From: Apium graveolens
Taxonomy: Eukaryota > Streptophyta > Magnoliopsida > Apiales > Apiaceae
Reading direction: 5' to 3'
DNA length: 64,000 nt
Assembly: GCF_009905375.1 (NCBI RefSeq)
Contig: NC_133652.1
Span: forward strand, 125,013,205 to 125,077,204
Positions 10,131-20,225 of this stretch are shown here, in pieces. Every line of letters begins with the position of its first letter. Positions within the stretch are counted from its first letter, which is position 1. The notes below the pieces were generated by a model that saw nothing but the letters and a program-made list of their open reading frames with translations, made no database searches and was not told where the DNA came from. Made by a program: the position numbers and the translations under genes.

Positions 10131-12431
10131 ATTATTAGTTTTAAGGACCCAGACTTGCTTGGATCCTTTGGCCTTTTTAGGTTTGTTAACATTTGCAGCG
10201 GATTTAACATCAGATTTTATGTTAACAGTTTTCTTATCAGAACTTATACTAGAAGGAACAACAGAAACTTTCTTTAAAGAAGGTTTTATTTGATAATAAT
10301 CATAGTACAAACTATGATATTCCTTACAAGTATAAATGGAATGCCATAAACTACCACAATGAAAACAAGGATTTTGTGGTTTGTATCTAACAGACTGACT
10401 CTTAACTCCTGACTTTGTAGATAAGGAGTTAATATTCTTATTCTTCCTGCAAAAAGAAGCCAGATGGTTAGAACTTCCACAGTTATGACATGCTTTCCTA
10501 GGAGCATCAGGAACAGATTTATAGTTATTGCTTTTATTCACACCTTCCTTTCCATTCCTGTTTTTCCTAGGTGATTTTACCTTGTTTGCATTCTTAACAT
10601 CTTTCAGCTTATGCTTAAGCTGCTTCTTTGTCATTAAGCCTATGTTAACTTCAGCTGTCTTTTCCTGTTTTAGTTTGTCAGAAGCTAATTCCTTTTTAAC
10701 TTCTGATTTCTCATTTTCGGATTTTTCAGTTACAAACTTAACAGGTTTTAACTTCGGCTTTTGCTTATCAACAGGCTTAATTTCTACAGTTCCTTTTTTA
10801 TTTTCTCCATAGCCTAAGCCCTCTTTCCAGTTTCCACTGCTTAGCAAATTTTGAGTTGTTTTGCCAGAGTTAGTCCAAGTTCTGATAATCTCTCTCTCCT
10901 TTTCTAACTCAGTTTTTAGAGATTCATTCATTTTTAGCACTTCATCCCTAACATAAAAAGCATCATCTCTATCCTGCTGAGTTTGATGAAACATGACTAA
11001 CTCTTTTTCTAAGAAATCATTTCTTTTCCTAAAAGCAAGATTTTCAGAAGTTAATCTTTCACATGTTAAAGTTTGATCTCTATAACTAACAAACATGGTT
11101 TTAAGATATCTTCTCAACTCATTAATATCATTAGTATGAAAAGCATAAGTAGTCTGAGGTACCTTTGTTTCAGCAGCTTCAGAACTGCTCTCAGAACTTG
11201 ATTTATCAGCATTTGCCATCAATGCATAGTTCTCCTCACTTTCAGAGTCTGAGGTGTCTGTCCAGCTTTTCTGCTTTGTGACAAGAGCTTTGCCTTTGTC
11301 ATTCTTGGTCTTCTTGCAATCAGGAGATATGTGGCCTTTCTCACCACAATTATAACATTTAACATTAGCGTAATCTCCTCTGTCAGACTTTCCTCCTCTT
11401 CCTTCAGATCTTCTGAAATTCTTCTTATCAGAACTTATGCCTTTCCTGGAAAACTTCTTTCCCTTCCTGAACTTCCTGTATGCAATCTTTGTGATTCCTT
11501 TCACCATAAGAGCACACAGCTTCATCATCTCCTCATCAGCATCAGTTTCAGGCAAGCTTTCAGAATCTGAGTCATCATCACTCTCAGAACTTGATGACTC
11601 AGTATCAGATTTTATGATAAGAGCTTTACCCTTATCTTTCTTTGAGGAAGGTGGTTTGGGGGATTCCTCTTCAACCTTGAGAGCAACTGTCCTTGACTTT
11701 CCTCCTTTCCTCTTGCTTCTTTGTTCCATCTCAAGTTCATGAGTCTTGAGCATTCCATAGATTTCATCAAGAGTTGTTTCATCAAGATTGTAGTTGTCTC
11801 TTATTGTTGTTGCCTTCAAATCCCAACATTCAGGAAGAGCTAACAGGAATTTGAGGTTTGTATCTTCAAGATCATACTCCTTATTTACTAATGACAAGTC
11901 ATTCAAGAGTTTGACAAATCTATCATATACATCAGTCAATGACTCATTAGTCCTAGAGTCAAAGTGTTCATACTCTTGAGTGAGTATTGTCTTCCTGTTC
12001 TTCTTAACTGTTTCAGTTCCTTGACACCTTGTCTCCAGTGCATCCCATATCTCCTTAGCAGTCTTGCAGTTGATTACCCTGTTTGACATTACATTATCAA
12101 TGGCACTATGCAATAAGTGACGTACCTTGGCATCCTTAGCAATAGATGCTATATCTTCAGCAGTGTAATCATTCTTTTCCTTTGGTACGGTCATTACTGC
12201 TTCACCTGCAACTACAACAGCGAGCTTGGTAGGTTTGTGAGGCCCTTCCTTGATTCTATCAAGGTATTCTGGATCTGTTGCTTCCAGAAACATGGTCATC
12301 CTTACCTTCCATATGGGATATTCAGATGGTCTCAATATGGGAATTCTGATAGTCTCATATCGACTCTGAGTTGATGTCTTTGATGATTCCTCAGTTTTGG
12401 TAGGCTTAGTTGGAGTTTCTGTGTCAGACAT
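10128..12431 (-). CDS. gag: Sirevirus A Gag, 767 aa
   Basis: Start taken at the ATG at 12431; the frame is open for 18 more codons up to the primer-binding site but has no ATG there. The N-terminal half carries the copia-type capsid region, with Y-P-I-W-K-V-R-M-T-M near residue 40 and the helical region seen in UBN2/DUF4219 Gag proteins. A CCHC zinc knuckle (C-Y-N-C-x4-H-x4-C) lies near residue 359. Two more lie near 647 (C-H-N-C) and 687 (C-F-H-C). Between them is a long coiled-coil-like region with K- and E-rich stretches. Gag forms the virus-like particle and binds the RNA. Length is normal for Sireviruses, whose Gag is long. The linkers carry the family motif. Confidence 0.93.
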   Translation of the reverse strand: MSDTETPTKPTKTEESSKTSTQSRYETIRIPILRPSEYPIWKVRMTMFLEATDPEYLDRIKEGPHKPTKLAVVVAGEAVMTVPKEKNDYTAEDIASIAKDAKVRHLLHSAIDNVMSNRVINCKTAKEIWDALETRCQGTETVKKNRKTILTQEYEHFDSRTNESLTDVYDRFVKLLNDLSLVNKEYDLEDTNLKFLLALPECWDLKATTIRDNYNLDETTLDEIYGMLKTHELEMEQRSKRKGGKSRTVALKVEEESPKPPSSKKDKGKALIIKSDTESSSSESDDDSDSESLPETDADEEMMKLCALMVKGITKIAYRKFRKGKKFSRKGISSDKKNFRRSEGRGGKSDRGDYANVKCYNCGEKGHISPDCKKTKNDKGKALVTKQKSWTDTSDSESEENYALMANADKSSSESSSEAAETKVPQTTYAFHTNDINELRRYLKTMFVSYRDQTLTCERLTSENLAFRKRNDFLEKELVMFHQTQQDRDDAFYVRDEVLKMNESLKTELEKEREIIRTWTNSGKTTQNLLSSGNWKEGLGYGENKKGTVEIKPVDKQKPKLKPVKFVTEKSENEKSEVKKELASDKLKQEKTAEVNIGLMTKKQLKHKLKDVKNANKVKSPRKNRNGKEGVNKSNNYKSVPDAPRKACHNCGSSNHLASFCRKNKNINSLSTKSGVKSQSVRYKPQNPCFHCGSLWHSIYTCKEYHSLYYDYYQIKPSLKKVSVVPSSISSDKKTVNIKSDVKSAANVNKPKKAKGSKQVWVLKTNN

Positions 12432-12472
12432 GATTGTGTTTGGATCTTTAACTGTATGTGTGTTAACAGATA

Positions 12473-12484
12473 GCTCTGGTACCA
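12473..12484 (-). other. Primer-binding site of Sirevirus A
   Basis: Element-sense TGGTACCAGAGC, two bases inside the 5' LTR. It complements the 3' end of initiator tRNA-Met apart from one base (the usual plant site is TGGTATCAGAGC). Confidence 0.9.
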
Positions 12485-12486
12485 CT

Positions 12487-13085
12487 TGTTAGGTCACACT
12501 TTCACTGTAGAGGGGGTGAATACAGTGTTTATTACAATCAAATCAAACTTCAAGAACTTATGTAACAGAAAACAAACTTTATTTAAACAATAAACTCTGT
12601 TACAATCTGGAACTGTTATCTCTCAGTGATGAACAAAATATCACGAGAGCTGCTAGGGTTATAATAAATAATATTCTCGATAATGATAACACTTATAGTG
12701 TAAACCCTATGTCTGTGTTTATATACTACACAGTTACAAGATAATCGCTAATTGATATGGAATATAATTCTGCTTCCTAAAATATATCAATCAGATATCT
12801 TCTATTCCAAGTATTCCATTCTTCACGGAATTCCTTCTTCATGCATATCTCTTCTTATGTTTATCTTGATCTTCTTAACTTTAATCAGCTACTGTCCTTA
12901 TCTGATCGTCCTTCAGCACTTAAGTTCTGATATCTATCTCCTGATAACATAAGTACTGATATCCCTTAAGTTCTGACTTCCAGTATAAGTACTGATCAGT
13001 TAAGTACTGATTTGTTCTGTTCAAATAAGATCTGAAATCAATTCATAAAACATATTAGCCATGACATTATCAAATATATCTAACA
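12487..13085 (-). repeat. Sirevirus A 5' LTR, 599 bp
   Basis: Complete LTR with TGTTA/TAACA ends. It is identical to the left LTR over the shared 474 bp. A TATA-like box (element-sense TATATAAAC, about 12717-12728) marks the promoter. The 12922-13010 part holds the AAGTACTGAT-type repeats. Confidence 0.95.
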
Positions 13086-13093
13086 AACTACGA

Positions 13094-13240
13094 TAGCATG
13101 GCGTGCCCGACTGAGTAGCGGAGCGGCCGTGCTGTTTTTCCAGTAGCATGTCGCGCCTGCGCTGGTAAGAGGGGTAGCCGCGCTGGAATACCAGTAACAC
13201 GGTGCGCCCACGCTGCTAGGCGGGGCGGCCACTCTGGCTC
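13094..13240 (+). repeat. GC-rich short repeats upstream of the accessory ORF
   Basis: Degenerate copies of a GC-rich unit of about 35-40 bp (cores such as GAGCGGCCGTGCTG and GTAGCCGCGCTGG). They stand out in AT-rich surroundings. A related GC-rich cluster lies in the LTR at 16222-16331. Confidence 0.6.
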
Positions 13241-13416
13241 TGTGAACCTGAAAAAATTACAGACTAAACAAAAATTCAAATAAAAAATCAAATCATATCT
13301 GAATTTCCCTCTCCCACCTTCCATATTTCCCTCTCTAAATCAGTTTCAATCACCCCATTACTCCCATTTTTTCCTTAATCAAATCCCACTTCTTTTCCAA
13401 AATTAATTCATAATTC

Positions 13417-13428
13417 CCTATATATGCA
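13417..13428 (+). promoter_or_regulatory. TATA box of the Athila-like accessory ORF
   Basis: CCTATATATGCA, 95 bp before the ATG, followed by a CT- and CA-rich leader (13440-13520) free of ATG until the ORF. It looks like a normal plant promoter/leader pair, so the ORF was probably transcribed separately from gag-pol. Confidence 0.55.
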
Positions 13429-13522
13429 CACACTTATACATAATATTCTCCATCACTTTTTAATTCTCCAACACACAACTCTCTCTTAAACACATATTTT
13501 CTCTCAAACTTGTTCGAATTCA

Positions 13523-14794
13523 ATGGCACCCAAAAGACAACGAACCCAAGTTAGCAGCAGCACCACCGATTCTTCAAGTGTTAGCGGTGTGAGGCCTAGG
13601 TTTTCTACTCCGGAGGCTGAAGCTGAGTATACGAGGTTACTATTAAAGCCCATAGCAAAGGAGAGAGGATTTCTTCCATCGAGGAGGGATGGTAAGTTGC
13701 TTGATATGATTCTGGAGATGGGTTGGGTTGCTTTTTACGAGACACTTGCTATTGTGCCCATGATTATGGTTCGCGAGTTTTACGCGAATGCGAAGGAGGG
13801 TAAGAATGGTTTTACTGTGGTGAGGGGGTTGACTATGGATTACAGTGCTGAGGCTATTCGTCAGGTTATAAATCAGCCCGAGAGACAGCCGGGTCAGGAT
13901 GATTGGGTGACGAAGATCGGCGAGGATTTTAACTTGGATTTGATAGTTGCTACATTGTGTGTTCTCGAGACTCATTGGAATTTTAAGAAGGGCACGAATG
14001 ATTATGCTACTTTCCCTGCCTCGTGCATGAACAGGTATGCTCGTGCATGGAACTCTTTTATTTGTGCTAACATTATGCCTTCATCACATGTGCATGATAT
14101 TACGGTGGACTGGGCAAAGTTGTTGTGGGCTATTTTCCAGGGAGATTATGTGGACTTGGGGTCTGTGATTTATCAGGGTATATTGAGGTTTCTGCGAGGG
14201 AGCACTACGGGTTCTATTTCGTATGCATCGATTGTGACTAAGTTTTGTGTGGCTGTTAGAGTTTATTGGCCCGCACACGAGCAGCTACAGTTTCCTAGTG
14301 CCCCGATTGGTAGTTCGATGATAGCTGTTATGCAGGAGTGGTACGGGGGAAACGTTGATGAGAAGGTACTCGGTTATTCATATGACCACTTGCCAGGTGG
14401 ACAACCAGCACCTCAGGGTTATGCTGGTGGTACAACTCAGGCCAGCAGAGCTGCATGGAGAGCTCAGTTAGATAAGGCCGGTCTTTCATAGTCACATCAG
14501 CAGCAGCAGAAGGATGATGAGAGCAGTGCTGGTTTGGGTTTAGTCTAGTATAGGCGCTTGATGAGGAGGATGGATGCGATGTATGACATCCATAGTAGGT
14601 TTGTATATGATCTCACCCAGGCATTAAGAACTGCATTCAGAGCTACAAGATTTGATATCCAATGGCCATTTTTCAGTGAGGATTATGTGTACCTGCCTCT
14701 GGATGCTCCTGACACTCCAGACACTCCACCCGTTGAGGGTGATGATCCTGATTCCGAGTATGTATGCCTGATTCATTACTATTACCTTCACTGA
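13523..14794 (+). pseudogene. Accessory post-pol ORF of Athila-like element, two in-frame TAG stops
   Basis: First part open from ATG 13523 to TAG at 14489-14491 (322 aa); the same frame continues through a second TAG (near 14549) to TGA at 14792-14794, 423 codons in all. Residues about 30-270 resemble the 'putative plant transposon protein' domain family (my recollection of PF20167): a V-R-E-F-Y stretch, then G-L-T-M-D-Y-S-x3-I-R-x2-I-x2-P-E near 110-132, then a W-N-S-F segment. Both stops lie where a CAG codon would fit (the region has a run of CAG codons), so simple C-to-T decay would explain them. The C-terminal piece is Pro/Asp-rich with D-T-P repeats. Function unknown. Confidence 0.7.
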
Positions 14795-14810
14795 GGATAG
14801 TGAATATTTT

Positions 14811-14822
14811 AAGTTTGGGGTG
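14811..14822 (+). other. First polypurine-like tract (Athila-like)
   Basis: AAGTTTGGGGTG, just after the accessory ORF and 1.2 kb before the real polypurine tract at 15979-15991, which it closely resembles. It may be a second plus-strand priming site. Confidence 0.5.
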
Positions 14823-15978
14823 ATAGTTAAGTAATATATTTGTGTGTGTCCATATAGTTTGCATATTCATGATAGTTAGTTCATATAGTGCATGTTTGTC
14901 ATGTCATGTAGTTTTTTTTTAATTTTATTTTACATGTTGCATATAGTTGCATGTACATTATAACATGATCCATTAAGTTTGCTTTTCCGATTGATTTGTG
15001 ATATTGATGCTAGTGTATTGATATCGTGTTAGTGATTTTAAGTCCTATCGAGTTGATTTGCATGCTAGAAGCAATAAATTTCACTAAGTCTTATAGGTTT
15101 TTTGTGTGCTAGATCATGGTCATTGTTTGTTTGTTTGTCAAGGTTTAATCACTTGTTTATATTTAGAATTTAGGATATTCTCTTACTGGCAATATAACAT
15201 GGATATTTAAAAAATTGGGGAAAAACATTGGATTTCATTGCTACTTGTTGTGGATAGGTGTCAAATGGCTAATAGCCGGCTCATATTTATTTGAGTAGTC
15301 TAGGGTTGAACGAGATGGAGCGAAACACACTCGTTCAAAAATTAAAAAAAAAAGAAAAAGAAATTGAAAAAAAATAGAACAAAAAGAGAGAAAAGAAAAA
15401 GAAAAAGATATGTGTTGATGCATAATTGATCATGAGTGGGCTCTTTAATACTCGAGTTATTAAGTTCTTAAGGGACTTTGTGGCTAGAGACCTAAGGCTT
15501 TTATAGTCTAGGATCCACTAACCTAACACTCGCTACAAGGGTATTATATTACAAGTCTTTTGTGGACCTCACTCAGTGCACGGTCAAATAAGCATATTTG
15601 TGATTGTTTAGGTGTTCTGAATAAAAGCATGAATCCATGTAATAACTCCGATATAAGAATTGAAGTGTTGTTAGTCATTTTGAATTTAGTGTTTATTCTA
15701 TTTAAAACCTTGTGATTTCCTTGATGAGTAGTGAGTCATGATTATTGATCTAGTTATGATAGTATATCGGTTAAGCATTTGCACACACGCATGTTCTGGC
15801 TTGTAATTTGATTTGTGGGATTTAATTGATCTTTGTGCAAATAACTGCATTTGTTGAGATGTTGCTCATCGGTTAGTTTAGTTATTCTGAGAGGATCGTT
15901 GCATTCATGTAGTTGCATTCATGCATTTTTATTTCTTGTTTTTTGAGTCTGTTTATGCTTGAGGACAAGCATCTGTTC
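14823..15978 (+). other. 3' non-coding region of the Athila-like element
   Basis: No ORF of note. AT-rich, with an A-rich tract of A and GA runs at about 15335-15412. Athila-type elements usually have a long non-coding stretch here. Confidence 0.6.
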
Positions 15979-15991
15979 AAGTTTGGGGGTG
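15979..15991 (+). other. Polypurine tract of the Athila-like element
   Basis: AAGTTTGGGGGTG immediately before the LTR start TGTTAAGTGG. Confidence 0.75.
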
Positions 15992-17141
15992 TGTTAAGTG
16001 GCATTTATGTCCACTTGGATCGTCCTAAAAAGGCTTGAAATGGTGTTTTGTACTCAAGTTGTTTGTGTTTTTTATGTGTATTTATTGTGTTTTGCATTTC
16101 AGGCATAAACAAGTGATCAAGGAGATTTAACATTGCTTTGGTGCTAAATTGGTGTTAGAAAGGAGCTAGGGATGTTTGCTTATGGATCTCCATCAAGAAC
16201 AATCAAGAAAAATAAAAATCAGAAGTTTTCCAGAAGGTCAGCGCGCCCGCATTGTGCTAGTGCGCGACCGCGCCAGAGAAGCAGAAGGACAACGCGCTCG
16301 TGCTGATAAAGAGCGCGGCCGCGCTGGGTCGAAAGCTGAGAAACCTGTTTTAAGTACAAAAGTGATTTTTTGGACTTCTCTTCTAATTGGGCTGGTATAT
16401 AAAGACAACTTAAAGACGTTTTTCAGAGAGGAGCTTAAGTAGAAGATATCGAGAAGACCTAGGAGCACAAATACAACCAAGGCGAAGAGGATCTAGTTTA
16501 TTCTTGTGATTCTTTGTTTTAAGTTGTAATCTTGGATGCTAGTTTTCTTGTTTTGTTGAACCTATACTCTTGATTACGTACTTTGATTATTATTCAGTTT
16601 ATATAGAACCTAGTTTATTACACCATGCTTTCATCAGAGAACCCACAGTGATGATGAGTTCGGTTATGGGCTAATCATAATCGTGGGGTTCTAGCGGATT
16701 TACTTATGGATTTTAATAGTTAATATGTTTTGATACCTTAGTGTGTGGTGATTGCATGATATCCTAGTATTGGTTGTGCTTATTCGTCTTATGAGCGTCG
16801 CGAACTTATAAGATAGCGTGTTAATCTCTATTGAAGCGAAAGTGAATATAGGGATTTAGAACTTGCCATGCTAGCATAGGTTCATGTATTTGTTATGCAT
16901 GATTCATAGGTAATTTTAACCATCTTACTTGCCCTATGTAATCACGATAGATAACTTGCATGGATTGGATAAATAATGTTTCCACATGTTGATTCTATTG
17001 TTGATACTATTAAACAAGATTTGCACTCTTCTGACGGTAAAATTTTAAACTTCTCCGTAATAGCGGGACCATTTGGCCCTCTGAATTAACATTACTTAGT
17101 CTAGAACAAATATTATTCTGGGTAATCTAATGTTGATAACA
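15992..17141 (+). repeat. LTR of the Athila-like element
   Basis: Starts TGTTAAGTGG after the polypurine tract. The right end is taken at ...TTGATAACA (17141) because it gives TGTTA/TAACA ends; no partner LTR is in the window, so this end is uncertain. TATATAAAG at 16396-16404 is the likely promoter TATA box, 65 bp after a GC-rich repeat cluster (16222-16331). An 88-codon open stretch over it is not a gene. Confidence 0.6.
16222..16331 (+). repeat. GC-rich repeats upstream of the LTR TATA box
   Basis: Three degenerate units of about 35-45 bp with cores like GCGCGCCCGC, GCGCGACCGCGCC and GCGCGGCCGCGCTGG, in an otherwise AT-rich LTR. Being 65-170 bp upstream of the TATA box, they may be promoter elements and are dense in CpG. 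Confidence 0.6.
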
Positions 17142-18102
17142 AAAAAAAATCTCAAGTAGTAAGTTGACAACCAAATTTTAAAACTCATTTTGTTTAAAGA
17201 TCTTTTAGAAATTTTGTTAAGAAAATTTTTCTCAAGAACTTATTTTTAAATTTTAAAAATTTCATGCATGGTTGTCATTACAATATGAGTTGGTTGTTGT
17301 TCTCATAATCCACCAATAGGGTACTTTAACTAAGAAAATTGCCACATAAGAATCCATCCACAATTCACTTTAGTATGCCTCCTTCTTCTTCTTGGTCCAT
17401 CTCACCTTCACCAATCAGCGGAAACTTCATTTACCATTGAATAATTATCTTATTCGTAGCTTAACTCCAGTACTGTCATTTGGTACTACCTTTAATACTC
17501 TCGTTGTCATTTTTGATATAGTAGTTATAACTAATCGACACAATTCGATATTCTGTCCGAAGATAAGGTCGTATCTTCTTATTAACTTTAAGTGTACCTA
17601 ATAAAGTAGAGGTATTGTTCCTTTCACAACGCCCAAAAATTGGATGATAATAACAAGAAAAAATCTCACAAGAATATCTAGGGTCAACCATTTAGAGTGC
17701 CTCTAAAACTGGCAACTCTAACTCTCCGCTTAACTCGCTTGGCTAAAGGCTGATAGCTATGTTCCACTAGACGATCCTAAACCGGATCTTACTAAGAGGT
17801 CATTTGATAACTCATGAACCAAACTAAAAGTAATGGACGAGTGAATATTGACTAGTTAAGATTGTTTGTATGTTTAGTTATTTTCTTGGACGAGACAAAT
17901 TTTTCTCTAGATGACAGAGGCTTAAATTTTACTCTGAATCACACCACACATGTGTTGTGGTTTGCTGTATCCATGTTTGTTGGGGAAAAAAATGACTGAT
18001 ATGTATTTTATATTTTATTATCATTATCCTTTTATATTCATTTGATATAATTATATTTTATAAATCTCATATGAAAAATAATTTATTGTAATTATATAAA
18101 TA
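17142..18102. other. Unassigned AT-rich region
   Basis: No gene, RNA or repeat structure that I can support. Short open stretches are not convincing. Possibly old transposon sequence. Confidence 0.5.
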
Positions 18103-18358
18103 CTCTGCCGTCCCTAAATATATGTCCATTTTGATTTTTTACTGGTCAACTTGACCAATTTTTGACTGAATTTACACCTATTATATAACTGATAAAAATA
18201 ATTAAAATAATATCATTGGAAATTACATTTAGTCTATTTTAAAATGTAACTTGCATATTTTAAAAATAATTAATCAATAAATTTTTATATTAATTCAAAA
18301 ATTGGTCAATTGGACTTCTAGAAAAATAAAATGGACATGTAAATAGAGACGGAGGGGG
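18103..18358. mobile_element. Stowaway-type MITE (Tc1/mariner), 256 bp
   Basis: Starts CTCTGCCGTCCCTAAATATA and ends ...AGAGACGGAGGGGG, with TA on both sides (18101-18102 and 18359-18360). The inverted ends continue inwards (ATGTCCATTTT against AAAATGGACAT). The interior is AT-rich and has no ORF. Size, TA target and CTCC-type ends are those of Stowaway elements. Confidence 0.88.
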
Positions 18359-18360
18359 TA

Positions 18361-18947
18361 AGAAAAACTATTGATTTTATAATATTGTACATTTCTTTAA
18401 AATGTTATGATTACGTATAAACTTGATAAAAAATATTTTATGCTTTTCTAGAAAATATGAAAAAATTGACATGATATTTTATTAATAACTTAAAAAAATA
18501 CATTGTTCAGAAAAAAAATATTTTTTTATCAAACGATATTACTCATCCACCATTCAGATAATCAATCATCCATCAATTTTATTCATCCAGAAAAGATGGT
18601 TCAGATTTAACAAATGACCCCTAAAACTCATTAGTTTCTTCTTTAACAAAATTCTTAAAATAATTAATCTTACATCCACTTTAAACCACATGAAAATCAG
18701 GGTAGTTTACCCAATATCTATTGAGCTGTTGATTCCTTGGAACTAGAGTCCGGGTACTTCCTATATCTATAGCATCAATATATACATCTCACACCTATCA
18801 ACGCATCACATCTTAGATATCAATATCAAATCATATCCAAAAAATTAACTCAACCCAACATAACTTTACTTAAGGTCTTTCATATCATATATGACCTGTC
18901 AATCTTATCTTAACTTCCACCTATTCTTGTTTCAGGGACCAATAACT
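18361..18947. other. Unassigned AT-rich region before a gypsy LTR
   Basis: No convincing ORF. It borders the end of a minus-oriented gypsy-type LTR (18948); no primer-binding site of the usual tRNA-Met type is seen there. Confidence 0.4.
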
Positions 18948-19657
18948 TGTAAAATCCCCCAAATACGGGGTCAGGATTGGGTGTCACCAAACAATTTTAT
19001 ATAATTTAAAATTGTATATAAAATAAATATACAAATGACCCTTCAATTTCGGATCGTTTACAGGTTATGGTATGAAACAAGAATATAAACATCTAAATTT
19101 TTTAACAACTATTCAAATATTATTACCTCTTTACCATCTTCCACTTCTTATTTATTCTGACATCTCTAACTTCCTGCAGCTGAGATCTCTCCAATTTTTG
19201 TTGTCAATTACGAGCTATTCACTTTTATCCTCATGTGATACTGAAAGAAATAGGAATTCACAAAGCAATGGTAAGACAAAAATGTCCAGCAAGTATCATA
19301 ATTGGTTTCCAAGTATCATTATCAAAAGAAACTCCTGGAAACAATCTTTAAATGATTTTTATAAACATCTTTATCGTTTAAATCTTAAGTGAATAAAATA
19401 TTAGCCTTTATTAGCCTTTCATCATAAATCATATTTCTCTAAAAAAAGAATAACGAACAATTCTCTGATTCATCTCTTGAATCAATTATTTGTTCGGATT
19501 TGTAATCATGAAACTTTAAACAAAAGAGTGTCGTTAATGGCGATCAACAATAAATTAGACTAGACACTAGAACAAACATATGTACTATACTCTGCTAATC
19601 AATCAGAATATAGTACAGATATATGCCCATCCGCATAAACCCACCATCATATCGGTT

Positions 19658-19662
19658 ATCCA
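19658..19662. repeat. Target duplication ATCCA (left) of the copia solo LTR
   Basis: ATCCA directly before the LTR start TGAAAGG; the same five bases follow the LTR end at 37308-37312. Beyond it, GGCCCATTTCTAGCC resumes the broken gypsy LTR, as shown by the uninterrupted relative near 42388. Confidence 0.85.
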
Positions 19663-20220
19663 TGAAAGGAATATGTCCTAAGTCCAATCATGTATTAGGA
19701 TTTAGGAATAACCTTTTATGTAATCTGTTTTGATTTCATTAATATTAATAAAAGACTTGTTTTGTTTTTTTATTACGGGCTCTATCTATTTAAGTGTTTA
19801 AATAAGATATACCATAGTTTAGAGTAAAGCTTTTATGGATTATGATGAGATCATAATAGTGAGACCTAAAAGATGATAACTCTAAACTTAAATAGTTCCT
19901 GGTCAGAGGATTACTAACTGGTAATTAATAATCCACAAAGATCGGTACATACTATGTTTGCTTCATTTTGAAGGATGTCTGTTCTCATAGATATTTGTGT
20001 GGTGACACTATAGCTAGTATGTAGGTGCTTATTATAGAATAAGTTCACTGAACATGTCTCGCACAGCTCAACAACTGATGGAGTTCACTCACGTGTCAGC
20101 AGTTGTTCACATAGTGATAGTTGTACAAGTATCCTTAGACTTGAGGTCATCATAGTCATCTTGTGTACACTGAACTATGCTTTGGTTTAGTTCTTAGTCT
20201 CCAGGGACAATTATTAGGGC

Positions 20221-20225
20221 TCTAC
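20221..20225. repeat. Target duplication TCTAC (left) of the three-LTR element
   Basis: TCTAC before 20226 and again at 36215-36219. The empty site is preserved in the second LTR copy (GGGCTCTACTGGGTATAG near 63234), which confirms a single insertion event with a 5-bp duplication. Confidence 0.95.

Larger units (their letters stand above)
1..13085 (-). mobile_element. Sirevirus A: near-complete Ty1/copia retrotransposon
   Basis: Minus-strand element in the order 5' LTR, primer site, gag, pol, 91-aa ORF, env-like ORF, polypurine tract, 3' LTR. The pol order (protease, integrase, RT, RNase H) makes it Ty1/copia; the long post-pol ORF and the GGGGGAGAT polypurine tract are typical of Sireviruses. 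The left LTR lacks its first 125 bp because the window starts inside it, so the whole element should be about 13.2 kb. The two LTRs show no difference over the 474 bp they share, so insertion was very recent. The right flank reads AACTA (13086-13090); the matching target duplication would lie left of the window. It inserted into an Athila-like gypsy element. Confidence 0.93.
13086..17141 (+). mobile_element. 3' part of an Athila-like Ty3/gypsy element
   Basis: Plus-strand remnant: accessory ORF, a first polypurine-like tract, a 1.2-kb non-coding stretch, a second polypurine tract and an LTR that begins TGTTAAGTGGCATTTATGTC. This layout and LTR start resemble Athila-type gypsy elements. gag, pol and the 5' LTR are not in the window. 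Sirevirus A is inserted at its left edge. Confidence 0.65.

Noticed and set aside
16176..16442. 88-codon ORF rich in Arg/Ala in the Athila-like LTR
   Set aside because: Produced by the GC-rich repeats and spans the LTR TATA box.
17691..17790. Possible tRNA-like segment with GGCTAAAGGCTGATAGC
   Set aside because: No cloverleaf or conserved T-loop could be made out.
19072..19392. 106-codon ORF in the left piece of gypsy LTR D1
   Set aside because: Low-complexity, AT-rich, opposite to the LTR orientation, no domain.
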